Source: CAZZKJ01 sp964654695 (lineage in GTDB: Bacteria; Krumholzibacteriota; Krumholzibacteriia; WVZY01). Taken from it: DNA of 28,771 nt. How positions within the stretch are numbered: the stretch's first letter is position 1; each line of letters starts with the position of its first letter. The position numbers and the translations under genes were made by a program. Below the pieces are notes generated by a model that saw nothing but the letters and a program-made list of their open reading frames with translations, made no database searches and was not told the origin of the DNA. Positions 16,984-24,879 of this stretch are shown here, in pieces. The stretch lies in assembly GCA_964654695.1 (NCBI GenBank), contig CAZZKJ010000026.1, positions 1 through 28,771 of the forward strand, written 5' to 3'.

Positions 16984-18150
16984 ATGAAAAGCAGCGCGAA
17001 CATAGCAGTCAAGGAAATAGACAGGAGAATTCTCCTTATCTTTGTCTTGTTGACGGCTGTTGGAGTATATCTGGTGGCGTCGTCGAGTTCTTTCTTTTCC
17101 GCCGCCAGGTTTTCAGACCCATATTTTCTAATAAAGAGGCATTTATTGCGGGTTTTGATTGCAGTGCTGGCCCTTGCCGCCGCGGTTCGAATCGACTACA
17201 GGTTATACCGCCGGCCAGCCGCCGCCGCGCTCATCCTGGCTGTGGGAATGCTCTTGAGTTTATTCATAATCGGGCATCCCATCCGGGGATCGGCAAAATG
17301 GCTGTATATAAAGTATCTTCATGCTACTCTGCAGCCCTCCGATCCTGCACGCCTGGCTTTGATAATGTTCCTGGCTTCATGGATTGCAAAAAAAGGAAGA
17401 GATTTCACTGATTTCAAACATGGATTCATGCCGGCAGCTGCCGCAGTGGCAGTAGTGGCGGCTTTAATGGCGGCTCAGCCTAATTTCGGCACGGCTGCGG
17501 CAACGGTTTTTATCGCTTTAGTTGTTATGTACGCAGGAGGTGCGAGGATAAAACACTTATTTTTTTTCCTCGTTTTCCTGGCGACTCCGGTTGCAGTAAA
17601 GCTGTTGAGCGAAGATTATGCTCGGGCAAGGATTCACGCCTTCTTTTCAAAGAGCGAGGGTTTGCGTGAAATAAACTGGCAGGTTTACCAATCACTGATC
17701 GGTTTGGGTTCCGGTGGCTTTATCGGCACCGGTTTTGGGGAAAGTATGCAGAAACTCAATTGGCTTCCGGATTCGCATACGGATTTTATTTTTTCCATTT
17801 TGGGAGAGGAAGCAGGTCTGGTGGGGACTTTTTTTGTCAGCGCTCTTTTCCTGCTTTTGGCTCTAAGGGCCCTTAAAATATCGAAACAATGCGGCGACGT
17901 CTTCGGCGAAATGTTATCAGTAGGAATAGGAAGCGCTATTTTTCTGTACTCATCGCTGAATATGGCTGTGGCCACCAGGCTTCTGCCGGTTACGGGCTTG
18001 CCGCTGCCGTTTATAAGCTACGGCGGCTCGGCGCTGGTAATAAATGCCATTTCTATTGGGATTCTATTGAATATCGCGGGTAAGCAAAAAAGTTACGTTA
18101 AAAGGAATCGCCTGAGCAAGGTCCGGCGGAGCTGCTCCGCAGCTTCATAA
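16984..18150 (+). CDS. ftsW: Septal peptidoglycan glycosyltransferase FtsW (SEDS family)
   Basis: This 388-residue SEDS membrane protein with about ten helices polymerises lipid II into septal glycan strands in complex with FtsI. Signature blocks are RGSAKWL (101-107), QPNFG (165-169), LGSGGFIGTGFGESMQK (241-257), PDSHTDFIFSILGEE (262-276) with the catalytic Asp at about 267, and GLPLPFISYGGS (338-349). The usual QPSE motif reads QPSD here (117-120), a conservative change. The FtsW assignment over RodA rests on its position in the dcw cluster between murD and murG. The ATG at 16984 has only a weak GAGATGA upstream, so translation is likely coupled to murD. Confidence 0.94.
   Translation: MKSSANIAVKEIDRRILLIFVLLTAVGVYLVASSSSFFSAARFSDPYFLIKRHLLRVLIAVLALAAAVRIDYRLYRRPAAAALILAVGMLLSLFIIGHPIRGSAKWLYIKYLHATLQPSDPARLALIMFLASWIAKKGRDFTDFKHGFMPAAAAVAVVAALMAAQPNFGTAAATVFIALVVMYAGGARIKHLFFFLVFLATPVAVKLLSEDYARARIHAFFSKSEGLREINWQVYQSLIGLGSGGFIGTGFGESMQKLNWLPDSHTDFIFSILGEEAGLVGTFFVSALFLLLALRALKISKQCGDVFGEMLSVGIGSAIFLYSSLNMAVATRLLPVTGLPLPFISYGGSALVINAISIGILLNIAGKQKSYVKRNRLSKVRRSCSAAS
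18126..18140 (+). repeat. Perfect 7-1-7 inverted repeat at the end of ftsW
   Basis: GCGGAGC (18126-18132) and GCTCCGC (18134-18140) flank a single T. The RNA would fold into a GC-rich hairpin of about 6 bp with a 3-nt loop, a few codons before the ftsW stop. There is no T tract after it, so it is not an intrinsic terminator. It could be an RNA-stability element or pausing site between ftsW and murG. Confidence 0.45.
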
Positions 18151-18183
18151 ACATGGAAAAGCAAGAAAAGGGGACGGCCGATC

Positions 18184-19329
18184 GTGCATAAAATAATGAT
18201 TGCAGGAGGGGGAACCGGGGGACATATATATCCCGGCCTGGCCGTTTATCAAGCTTTGCGATCAGGCGGAAAAAAGCCGAAGGTGATGTTTGTGGGTACA
18301 TCGTGCGGAATAGACGGCGACGTTTTTTCTCGGGCCGAAGTTCCTTATATTCTTCTGCCTGGAAAGGGATTGAGAGGAGGATCGATTCTGAACAGCTTTA
18401 AAGCTGTTATCGCCTTTTTGGCCGCCCTGGTGCGGGGGATAATCGAAGTGCTCAAGTTCAAACCCGATATAGTATTGGGCACCGGCGGATATGCCAGCGC
18501 CGCTGTTGTTGTTGCCGCGGTGCTGTGCCGAAGAAGCCGTGTGCTCCAGGAACAAAACAGCATCCCCGGTTTTGTCAACCGCTTTCTCTCTCGATTCGCA
18601 CATCTCGTACTCTTGTCATTCGAGGAATCAAGATCTTATCTTCCAAAACGGGTTGTATGTGCTGTTGTAGGTAATCCAATTCGTTATTTCCCCGCCGGGG
18701 TTGATGAACGGCTTGAAGCGCAGAAGCGATTGGATATCAGAGGAGATCTTCCAACAGTCCTTATTATGGGGGGAAGCCGTGGAGCAAAATCATTAAGCGT
18801 GTATGGAGTAGAGGCGGCCAGGATGGTGATCAAAAAGATGCTCGCACAGTTCATTATTATAACCGGCGATAATAACTTCGCGAGTGTGCAGGAACGAATT
18901 GGAGACGAAAAAGATTTGATAAGGGTATTTCCGTTTGTTCATCAAATGGACGCGGCTTACGCCGTTGCTGACGTCGCTGTTGCAAGGGCGGGAGCCTCGA
19001 GCGTTTTTGAATTGGCCGCTTTTGGGATTCCGACTATTTTTGTGCCGTATCCCTATGCAGCCGATGATCACCAGCGGCAAAACATCGCGGGATTGGCTCG
19101 TATCGGTGCTGCGGAGACTTTGGATGACGATAAGCTCTCCGGGGGAGTCTTGGCTCAAAAAATACTGGATTTATTAAAGGACGATAGCGCGCGAAAAATC
19201 ATGGCTGATAAGCTGGTTCATTGGGCGAAGCCCGATGCCGCGCAAAAATCTGCGCAAATTATTTCGGCCTTAATAAAAAAAAACGCCGGCAGCAGGATTA
19301 AGACCGTCTGCCTGACTTCGGCAGATTGA
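18184..19329 (+). CDS. murG: Lipid II synthase MurG (UDP-GlcNAc transferase)
   Basis: A 381-residue peripheral membrane GT-B glycosyltransferase (GT28) that adds GlcNAc to lipid I to give lipid II. The N-terminal G-loop is GGGTGGHIYPGLAV, with LGTGGYAS and LQEQNSIPGFVNRFL as the acceptor-side motifs. The C-terminal donor domain has VVGNPIR, IMGGSRGAKSLS and ARAGASSVFELAAFGIP, then VPYPYAADDHQRQN. The start codon is GTG with AAGGGGA (18168-18174) 9 nt upstream. The preceding 33-bp gap contains no other signal. The gene ends with an A9 run near 19275-19283. Confidence 0.97.
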   Translation: MHKIMIAGGGTGGHIYPGLAVYQALRSGGKKPKVMFVGTSCGIDGDVFSRAEVPYILLPGKGLRGGSILNSFKAVIAFLAALVRGIIEVLKFKPDIVLGTGGYASAAVVVAAVLCRRSRVLQEQNSIPGFVNRFLSRFAHLVLLSFEESRSYLPKRVVCAVVGNPIRYFPAGVDERLEAQKRLDIRGDLPTVLIMGGSRGAKSLSVYGVEAARMVIKKMLAQFIIITGDNNFASVQERIGDEKDLIRVFPFVHQMDAAYAVADVAVARAGASSVFELAAFGIPTIFVPYPYAADDHQRQNIAGLARIGAAETLDDDKLSGGVLAQKILDLLKDDSARKIMADKLVHWAKPDAAQKSAQIISALIKKNAGSRIKTVCLTSAD

Positions 19330-19356
19330 ACCGTCAAAAAGAAGGACAGGGGCTTA

Positions 19357-20733
19357 ATGGTTTACCTGGGCAGAACGAGAAAAGTTCACTTTGTCGGGAT
19401 CGGCGGCATAGGAATGAGCGGCATAGCCGAAGTTTTGCTCAATCTTGGATTCGATGTCTCCGGCTCCGATATAAAAGAGTCGGATATAACCAGGATCCTT
19501 GAAGACATGGGGGCGGCGATCATGTACGGGCATGCAAAAGATAACGTGCAAGGGGCTGATGTTGTCGTTTATTCCAGCGCAGTCAGTACTACCAATCCCG
19601 AGTTGATTGAAGCCGGCCGTCTCACCATACCCGCTATACCGCGCATCGAGATGCTGGCCGAGCTCATGCGCATGAAGTTTGCGGTGACCTTGAGTGGAGC
19701 CCACGGCAAAACCTCGACTACATCCATGGTCGCTTGCGTCCTTTCGCATGGAGGATTGGATCCAACGGTAGTCGTGGGCGGCAGGCTTAGAGTAACCAGT
19801 AGAAACACGATGCTCGGAAAAAGCCGGTACATAGTTGCAGAAGCCGATGAAAGCGATGGCGAATTCGTCAGGCTGCCGTCCACCATAGCGGTTATAACGA
19901 ATATAGATCTGGAGCATCTGGATCATTACCCCGATTTGGATGCCATTAAGAATGCTTTTGTTCAATACGCGAATAAAGTGCCCTTCTACGGTTCCGTAAT
20001 TCTGTGCGCCGATGATCCAAACGTGTCATCCATAATGCCGAAGATCAGGAGAAGAAAAATCACCTATTCTCTGGGGCAAAACGCGGATATCGCCGGGCGT
20101 ATCATCTCCAGAAATTCGAGCAGGACGGATTTTGATGTATCTATCATGCAAAAAAATGCCGGCAGGGCCAGTATCAGGATTCCTGGGGATCATTACGTAA
20201 GAAATGCCCTTGCGGCCATTGCAGTTGGTCTGGAGCTGGAAATTCCGTTCGAAAAAATTCAAGAAGGACTGGAACTTTTCGAAGGGGTCAGCCGCAGATT
20301 CGAACTCAAGGGTGATTTCAACGGAATAATGATCGTGGATGATTACGCACACCATCCCACGGAGATCGAAGCGACGATTCAGGCTGCCGCTGCAAACTTT
20401 GGCAAGAGGATTATTGTTCTCTTTCAGCCGCATAGATATTCGCGCACGCAGGCCATGGCCGATAAATTTGGCCTCTGCTTCGACGGCGCTTCGCTGGTTT
20501 TAATAACGGATATTTATGCTGCGGGGGAACAGCCGATTCCGGGGGTTTCATCGGCATTAATAGTTGACTCGATCAAAGCCTCTTCAAATGTTCCGGTTTC
20601 GTACGAGCATTCTTTCGAAGAAATGTCCGCCGCAGTTCTTAATGTCGCAAAAAAAGGAGATATGATTATAACTATGGGCGCCGGCGACATATTCAAAGCC
20701 GGAGAATTGTTGGCGGAAAAGCTGAAAAAGTAG
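19357..20733 (+). CDS. murC: UDP-MurNAc-L-alanine ligase MurC
   Basis: A 458-residue cytoplasmic ligase that adds L-alanine to UDP-MurNAc, the first step of the peptide stem. It has the N-terminal loop VGIGGIGMSGIAE, then SGSDI, YSSAV and the P-loop LSGAHGKTSTTSM. VAEADESDGEF and TNIDLEHLDHY mark the ATP/Mg and substrate sites. The C-terminal domain has VDDYAHHPTEI, FQPHRYSRT and ITDIYAAGEQPI. All are diagnostic of MurC and separate it from Mpl and MurD. An AAGGA and a CAGGGG precede the ATG. It starts 27 bp after murG and ends 21 bp before murB. Confidence 0.97.
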   Translation: MVYLGRTRKVHFVGIGGIGMSGIAEVLLNLGFDVSGSDIKESDITRILEDMGAAIMYGHAKDNVQGADVVVYSSAVSTTNPELIEAGRLTIPAIPRIEMLAELMRMKFAVTLSGAHGKTSTTSMVACVLSHGGLDPTVVVGGRLRVTSRNTMLGKSRYIVAEADESDGEFVRLPSTIAVITNIDLEHLDHYPDLDAIKNAFVQYANKVPFYGSVILCADDPNVSSIMPKIRRRKITYSLGQNADIAGRIISRNSSRTDFDVSIMQKNAGRASIRIPGDHYVRNALAAIAVGLELEIPFEKIQEGLELFEGVSRRFELKGDFNGIMIVDDYAHHPTEIEATIQAAAANFGKRIIVLFQPHRYSRTQAMADKFGLCFDGASLVLITDIYAAGEQPIPGVSSALIVDSIKASSNVPVSYEHSFEEMSAAVLNVAKKGDMIITMGAGDIFKAGELLAEKLKK

Positions 20734-20754
20734 AGCATTTTGGAGACGGCGGAA

Positions 20755-21672
20755 ATGGGGAAAAAGCGAAAATCATTGCTGAATATAGAAAGAAAGCTGA
20801 AGAACAAAATGGGAGATAGATTACGCTCCAACGAATCAATGTCGCGTCATACAACTATAGGCCTGGGCGGAAGGGCTAGGTTGCTCGCGCTTCCCAGGAG
20901 TGCGGAAGAAATAATCTTTTTGCTTCGCTTCGCGCGCGGAAACAATATCGACTACGCGGTTATTGGTCGCGGATCCAATTTGCTGGTGCGCGATGGAGGA
21001 TTCGATGGTTTGATAATCAAACTTGCAGGCAATTTCGCCAAGATTCGTGTAAATGCAAGAAGCATATATGCCGAAGCCGGCGCATCCCTGTCGCTGCTTG
21101 CTCGTAAATCGGTATCATTGGGGCGTACGGGGCTGGAATTCGCAGTAGGCATACCCGGTTCGGTCGGTGGGGCCGTACGTATGAATGCCGGAGCTTACGG
21201 CAGGGACATAAGCTCTGTGCTTCTGCGCACAAAGTGTATTAACGCCCAGGACCAGGTCTTGGTTGTAAAAGCCGGCGATGCTTCGTTCGGATACAGATAC
21301 TCAGCGCTTCCAAAGGACACGATGGTTCTTTCGGTGAGTCTCGAATGCGTCTCCGGGACTATTGACGATTTTCTTTTAAAAAAATCTTTAAGCAGAAAAC
21401 GCACCCAGCCCCTCGAATCTCGAAGTTTTGGAAGCGTGTTTCTTAATCCGCCGGGAGATTACGCGGGAAGGATGATTGAGGAGTGCGGGTTAAAAATGAC
21501 GAAGATAGGCGGGGCTATGTTTTCAGGTAAGCATGCAAATTTTATTCTCAATGTCGGGCCGAGCGCGAAAGCGGAAGATGTGGAAGCTTTGATGATTTTA
21601 GCGAGAAAGAAAGTAAAAAAAAGATTTGGGATAAATCTAAAACCGGAGGTGGCAATAATTGGCAATAACTAG
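20755..21672 (+). CDS. murB: UDP-N-acetylenolpyruvoylglucosamine reductase MurB
   Basis: A 305-residue FAD-dependent oxidoreductase that reduces enolpyruvyl-UDP-GlcNAc to UDP-MurNAc with NADPH. Motifs are TTIGLGGRA, IGRGSNLLVRDGGFDG (FAD-binding), AVGIPGSVGGAVRMNAGAYG, FGYRYSALP, and SFGSVFLNPPGDYAGRMIEE with the catalytic Ser near residue 227. LKPEVAIIG near the end carries the catalytic Glu. The lack of the extra C-terminal region of E. coli MurB places it in the type II group. The ATG at 20755 is chosen with GGAG 9 nt upstream over a TTG at 20740. It fills the slot between murC and ftsQ that is ddlB in E. coli, and its last 14 nt overlap ftsQ. Confidence 0.96.
   Translation: MGKKRKSLLNIERKLKNKMGDRLRSNESMSRHTTIGLGGRARLLALPRSAEEIIFLLRFARGNNIDYAVIGRGSNLLVRDGGFDGLIIKLAGNFAKIRVNARSIYAEAGASLSLLARKSVSLGRTGLEFAVGIPGSVGGAVRMNAGAYGRDISSVLLRTKCINAQDQVLVVKAGDASFGYRYSALPKDTMVLSVSLECVSGTIDDFLLKKSLSRKRTQPLESRSFGSVFLNPPGDYAGRMIEECGLKMTKIGGAMFSGKHANFILNVGPSAKAEDVEALMILARKKVKKRFGINLKPEVAIIGNN
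21645..21650 (+). promoter_or_regulatory. Strong ribosome binding site deciding the ftsQ TTG start
   Basis: GGAGGT lies inside the end of murB, 8 nt before the TTG at 21659. No ATG or GTG occurs nearby in the ftsQ frame, so this near-consensus site fixes the TTG start. Confidence 0.75.
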
Positions 21673-22429
21673 AACTAAAAGGCAAAGAAAAAACGAACTG
21701 AAAGCTCTTCTAAAAAGGATTATCACGCTCCTGGTTCTGGGAGTGCTGCTCCTGGCGTCCCTGTATTTGTATGACTACATTACAACCACGAAGAGATTGG
21801 CAGTGAGGGATATTCGTGTCGAAGGCTTAACCAGGACGAATCCCGGGGAAATCGAAAAAATGCTCTCGGATCTGAAAGGACAGAATATCTTTCAAGCTCC
21901 TCTGGATGATTACGGCCGAAGGTTGAGAATGCTTCCCCGTGTCGCCGAAGCAAATTTAAAAATGGTGCTCCCGCACACGGTTGTATGCACGATCGAGGAA
22001 AGAAAACCAGTGGCACTGGTTTTAACCAACAAATTCATGGAAGTTGACTGCGAAGGTATGCTCCTGAAAGAAGATGAACTTACCTCAAACCTGGATTTGC
22101 CGATTATTACAGGCCTGGTGGCCCGCGATATGGCCGAGGGAAGGATTTCCTCGAATCCCAACCTGCAAAGCGCCTTAAAGGCCTTGAGCCTGTGCAAAAT
22201 GTACGATGGCCGCTTTGCCAGCCAGATCTCAGAGATCAAAACCGGTTCCAGGGGCGTCAGCATTGTCTCGCTGAAAGAGGGGGCGGTAGTGATGCTGGGA
22301 GATTCGGATTTTGAAAACAGATTGAAAAAATATTTTATGCTCAAGGACACGATAGAAAGAAATGAAAGTGCAACAAAGTTGATCGATCTGAGATTCGACG
22401 ATCAAATTGTTTTGAGGAGCTCGTTTTAA
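21659..22429 (+). CDS. ftsQ: Cell division protein FtsQ/DivIB
   Basis: A 256-residue bitopic membrane protein of the FtsQLB divisome subcomplex. A basic cytoplasmic tail (residues 1-20, rich in Lys/Arg) precedes one membrane helix at about 21-42 (IITLLVLGVLLLASLYLYDY). A POTRA domain follows, beginning LAVRDIRVEGLTRTN and ending near TVVCTIEERKPVAL. The FtsQ domain has the GLVARDMAEGR region after PIITG and ends at VLRSSF. The start codon is TTG with a strong GGAGGT upstream, and the gene overlaps murB by 14 nt, so translation is coupled. The weak start codon fits the low copy number known for FtsQ in model bacteria (inference). Confidence 0.92.
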   Translation: MAITRTKRQRKNELKALLKRIITLLVLGVLLLASLYLYDYITTTKRLAVRDIRVEGLTRTNPGEIEKMLSDLKGQNIFQAPLDDYGRRLRMLPRVAEANLKMVLPHTVVCTIEERKPVALVLTNKFMEVDCEGMLLKEDELTSNLDLPIITGLVARDMAEGRISSNPNLQSALKALSLCKMYDGRFASQISEIKTGSRGVSIVSLKEGAVVMLGDSDFENRLKKYFMLKDTIERNESATKLIDLRFDDQIVLRSSF

Positions 22430-22453
22430 CACCTGAGAGGTAGGTGGATAACG

Positions 22454-23686
22454 GTGAAGAATGACGTGAATTTGAAAGCAAGCCTGGATATGGGGACCAC
22501 CAAGATATCGGCAATGATCGGAGAACTGAAATGCGACATCGTACGCGTAATTGGTATTGGAACAACTCCTTCAAAAGGATTGAAACAAGGAGTCGTGGTT
22601 GATATAGAAAAAGCCGCTGCGTCCATTGATAAAGCTGTGAAACAGGCCGAACAAATGGCGGGTATCTCGATGAAAGCCTGCAATGTCGGTGTCGCGGGCG
22701 AGCATATTCGCAGCATGAACAGCAGGGGAGTTGTTGCCATACCCAATCTCGAAAATGAAATAACAAAAGATGATGTGGACAGGGCCCTGAGCGCCGCGAA
22801 GAACTTTTCCATCCCTTACGACCGGGAGATTATTCACACGCTTCCCCAGGAATATATCGTAGACAGCCAACGAGGAATACGGCGGCCGGTGGGAATGTAT
22901 GGATCAAGGCTCGAAGCCAGGGTTCATGTGGTCACTGCCGCCCGCGCTTCCCTGGATAATATTGCCAAAGCCATGGTGCTTGTGGGCTTGGAACCCTCGG
23001 GTGTGGTGCTCGAACCGCATGCTTCGAGTATGGCCGTTCTTACAAATGAAGAGCGCGAAATGGGCGTTATGTTGATAGATATAGGAGGCGGAACAACTGA
23101 TGTGATAATTATCAGTGATAATGGAGTGACCGCCAGCGGCATAATCGGTTTGGGAGGTAACAATATAACGAGCGACGTTGCTTACGGACTTCGAACCGAC
23201 CCAGGCTCTGCGGAGGAGATCAAGAAGGAGCACGGCTGCGCCATTTCCAGCATGGTTCCAATCGAAGACAGAGTAGAAGTGCCTCGAATCGGTGGTAGAG
23301 CAAAAAAGATCGTGGGCAGACAGCTGCTTTCGGCGATTATCGAACCCAGAATTACCGAACTGCTCTCGATGATAAATGATCAGGTCAAGAAAAGCGATGT
23401 CAAGAAATCCCTGGGAGCGGGAATAGTTTTGACCGGAGGGTCTTCGATGCTCGAAGGTGCCAGGGAATTGTCCGAGCAGATTTTTGATTTGCCGGTTCGT
23501 TTGGGTTGTCCAAGAGCCGTAGAAGGGCTCGCGGAGATTGTCGCACATCCTATGTATGCGACGGGTATCGGTCTTCTCAAGTTCGAGCCGGACGAGTTGA
23601 TAAAAGGAGGTGAAAATCGATTTATCTCGGGAAGCTTAAGGAAATCACTTGGAAGTTTGAAAAGAGCGATCGCGGGTTTCATCTAG
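22454..23686 (+). CDS. ftsA: Cell division protein FtsA
   Basis: This 410-residue actin-like ATPase anchors FtsZ to the membrane. The first phosphate loop is LDMGTTKISAMIGE (about 11-24). The 1C (SHS2) region follows with KQGVVVDIEKAA and VGVAGEHIRSMNSRGVVAI. The second phosphate motif is LIDIGGGTTDVIII, and the adenosine motif is VLTGGSSMLEGA. The last residues (SLRKSLGSLKRAIAGFI) form the amphipathic membrane-targeting helix typical of FtsA. The GTG start at 22454 has AGGTGG (22442-22447) 6 nt upstream. It lies 24 bp after ftsQ and 16 bp before ftsZ. Confidence 0.97.
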   Translation: MKNDVNLKASLDMGTTKISAMIGELKCDIVRVIGIGTTPSKGLKQGVVVDIEKAAASIDKAVKQAEQMAGISMKACNVGVAGEHIRSMNSRGVVAIPNLENEITKDDVDRALSAAKNFSIPYDREIIHTLPQEYIVDSQRGIRRPVGMYGSRLEARVHVVTAARASLDNIAKAMVLVGLEPSGVVLEPHASSMAVLTNEEREMGVMLIDIGGGTTDVIIISDNGVTASGIIGLGGNNITSDVAYGLRTDPGSAEEIKKEHGCAISSMVPIEDRVEVPRIGGRAKKIVGRQLLSAIIEPRITELLSMINDQVKKSDVKKSLGAGIVLTGGSSMLEGARELSEQIFDLPVRLGCPRAVEGLAEIVAHPMYATGIGLLKFEPDELIKGGENRFISGSLRKSLGSLKRAIAGFI

Positions 23687-23691
23687 AAAGG

Positions 23692-23697
23692 AAGGAG
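23692..23697 (+). promoter_or_regulatory. Ribosome binding site of ftsZ
   Basis: AAGGAG lies 5 nt before the ATG at 23703. A GTG at 23697 overlaps this site and is therefore a less likely start. It is one of the closest matches to consensus in the window, as expected for an abundant protein. Confidence 0.7.
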
Positions 23698-23702
23698 TGG
23701 CT

Positions 23703-24863
23703 ATGCGATTCCAGCTGGAAGAAGATAAGAAGTTAACAAGTTTAAAAGTTGTAGGGGTTGGAGGAGCCGGCGGTAACGGTGTTAACCGGATGGTCGGCAA
23801 TGGTTTCGGAGGAGTTGAATTCATAAGCATCAACACCGATCTGCAAGTTCTCAAGGATTCTCAAGCCGACCATAAAATACAGATCGGTGCCAAGATAACT
23901 CGAGGACTCGGATCGGGCGGGGACCCCGAAATTGGTAGACAGGCTGCTGAAGAAAGTGTAGAAGTATTAAGAGACAGCCTGAAAGGCGCCGACATGGTTT
24001 TCTTGACTGTGGGAATGGGCGGGGGAACCGGGACCGGCGCTTCTCCAGGAATAGCCGAGATGGCGAGAGAAAGCGGGGCTTTGACAGTGGGAATAATAAC
24101 AAAGCCATTCTTTTTCGAAGGCAATAAAAGACAGGCACAGGCGGAAGTCGGAATCAGGGAATTGAAAAGAGCAGTGGACACGCTGATCGTGATTCCCAAC
24201 GATAAACTTCTTTCGATATCAGATGAGTCTACCAGCGTTTTGGATGCCTTTGCCAAGGCTGATGAAGTCCTTTGCAACGCTACCCGAGGGATTTCCGATC
24301 TGATAACTGAAACAGGAGTTGTCAATTTGGATTTCGCCGATGTCAAAAGCGTAATGAAAGGCGGCGGAGACGCAATAATGGGAATAGGCGTGGCTTCAGG
24401 AGAGAATGCCGCAGAAGAAGCCGCACGTACGGCAATATCCAGCCCCCTTCTTGACAACATTTCAATCAGAGGGGCCAAGGGCATACTTGTCAATATTTCC
24501 GGTTCTGCATCGCTGGGTCTCAAGCAGGTGAGTAAAGCTGCGACCATCATCAACAATGAAGCGGGGACCGAAGCCCACGTATTCCTGGGCACAGTTATCA
24601 ATGACAATATTCCCCAGGATGAAGTAAGAATCACCGTTATCGCTACCGGTTTTGATTCGACAGGCCGGGAAGCGGAAACCGAGGAAGAGAACGAAATCAA
24701 TTTCACCGAACTCCTGGGTGTGCGTCAACCTGCTGTTGTGGAATTGGAACGGGCACGCGTTGCCGAGGACGAAGAGACTATAGTCATCGATAATGGGTCC
24801 ATAAGATCCTTCAATACGGACAATTTCAGAGCCCCAACTTTTGTAAGAAAGCAGGTGGACTGA
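23703..24863 (+). CDS. ftsZ: Cell division protein FtsZ
   Basis: This 386-residue tubulin-like GTPase forms the Z ring. The N-terminal GTP-binding part has VGVGGAGGNGVNRM and FISINTDLQ. The tubulin signature GGGTGTG is at 106-112, and the T7 synergy loop NLDFADVKSVM (208-218) supplies the catalytic Asp residues for the neighbouring subunit. After the globular domain (ending about ATGFDSTG) comes an acidic linker of about 50 residues. The C-terminal peptide NFRAPTFVRKQVD matches the conserved tail that binds FtsA and other partners. Residues DEVLCNATRGISDLI differ slightly from the usual pattern at the Cys-Asn-Ala-Thr stretch. The TPR gene starts 16 bp after its stop, with no terminator between. 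Confidence 0.98.
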   Translation: MRFQLEEDKKLTSLKVVGVGGAGGNGVNRMVGNGFGGVEFISINTDLQVLKDSQADHKIQIGAKITRGLGSGGDPEIGRQAAEESVEVLRDSLKGADMVFLTVGMGGGTGTGASPGIAEMARESGALTVGIITKPFFFEGNKRQAQAEVGIRELKRAVDTLIVIPNDKLLSISDESTSVLDAFAKADEVLCNATRGISDLITETGVVNLDFADVKSVMKGGGDAIMGIGVASGENAAEEAARTAISSPLLDNISIRGAKGILVNISGSASLGLKQVSKAATIINNEAGTEAHVFLGTVINDNIPQDEVRITVIATGFDSTGREAETEEENEINFTELLGVRQPAVVELERARVAEDEETIVIDNGSIRSFNTDNFRAPTFVRKQVD

Positions 24864-24879
24864 ATCCCGGGGGGAACAT

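Noticed and set aside
22904..23548. Minus-strand open frame of 214 codons antisense to ftsA
   Set aside because: It is wholly within ftsA, with no family resemblance and no ribosome binding site. It is a shadow frame.
23861..24706. Long minus-strand open frame (281 codons) antisense to ftsZ
   Set aside because: It is a mirror of ftsZ codon usage. The protein is low-complexity in Ser/Pro/Leu, has no recognisable motif, and lies wholly within a certain gene.
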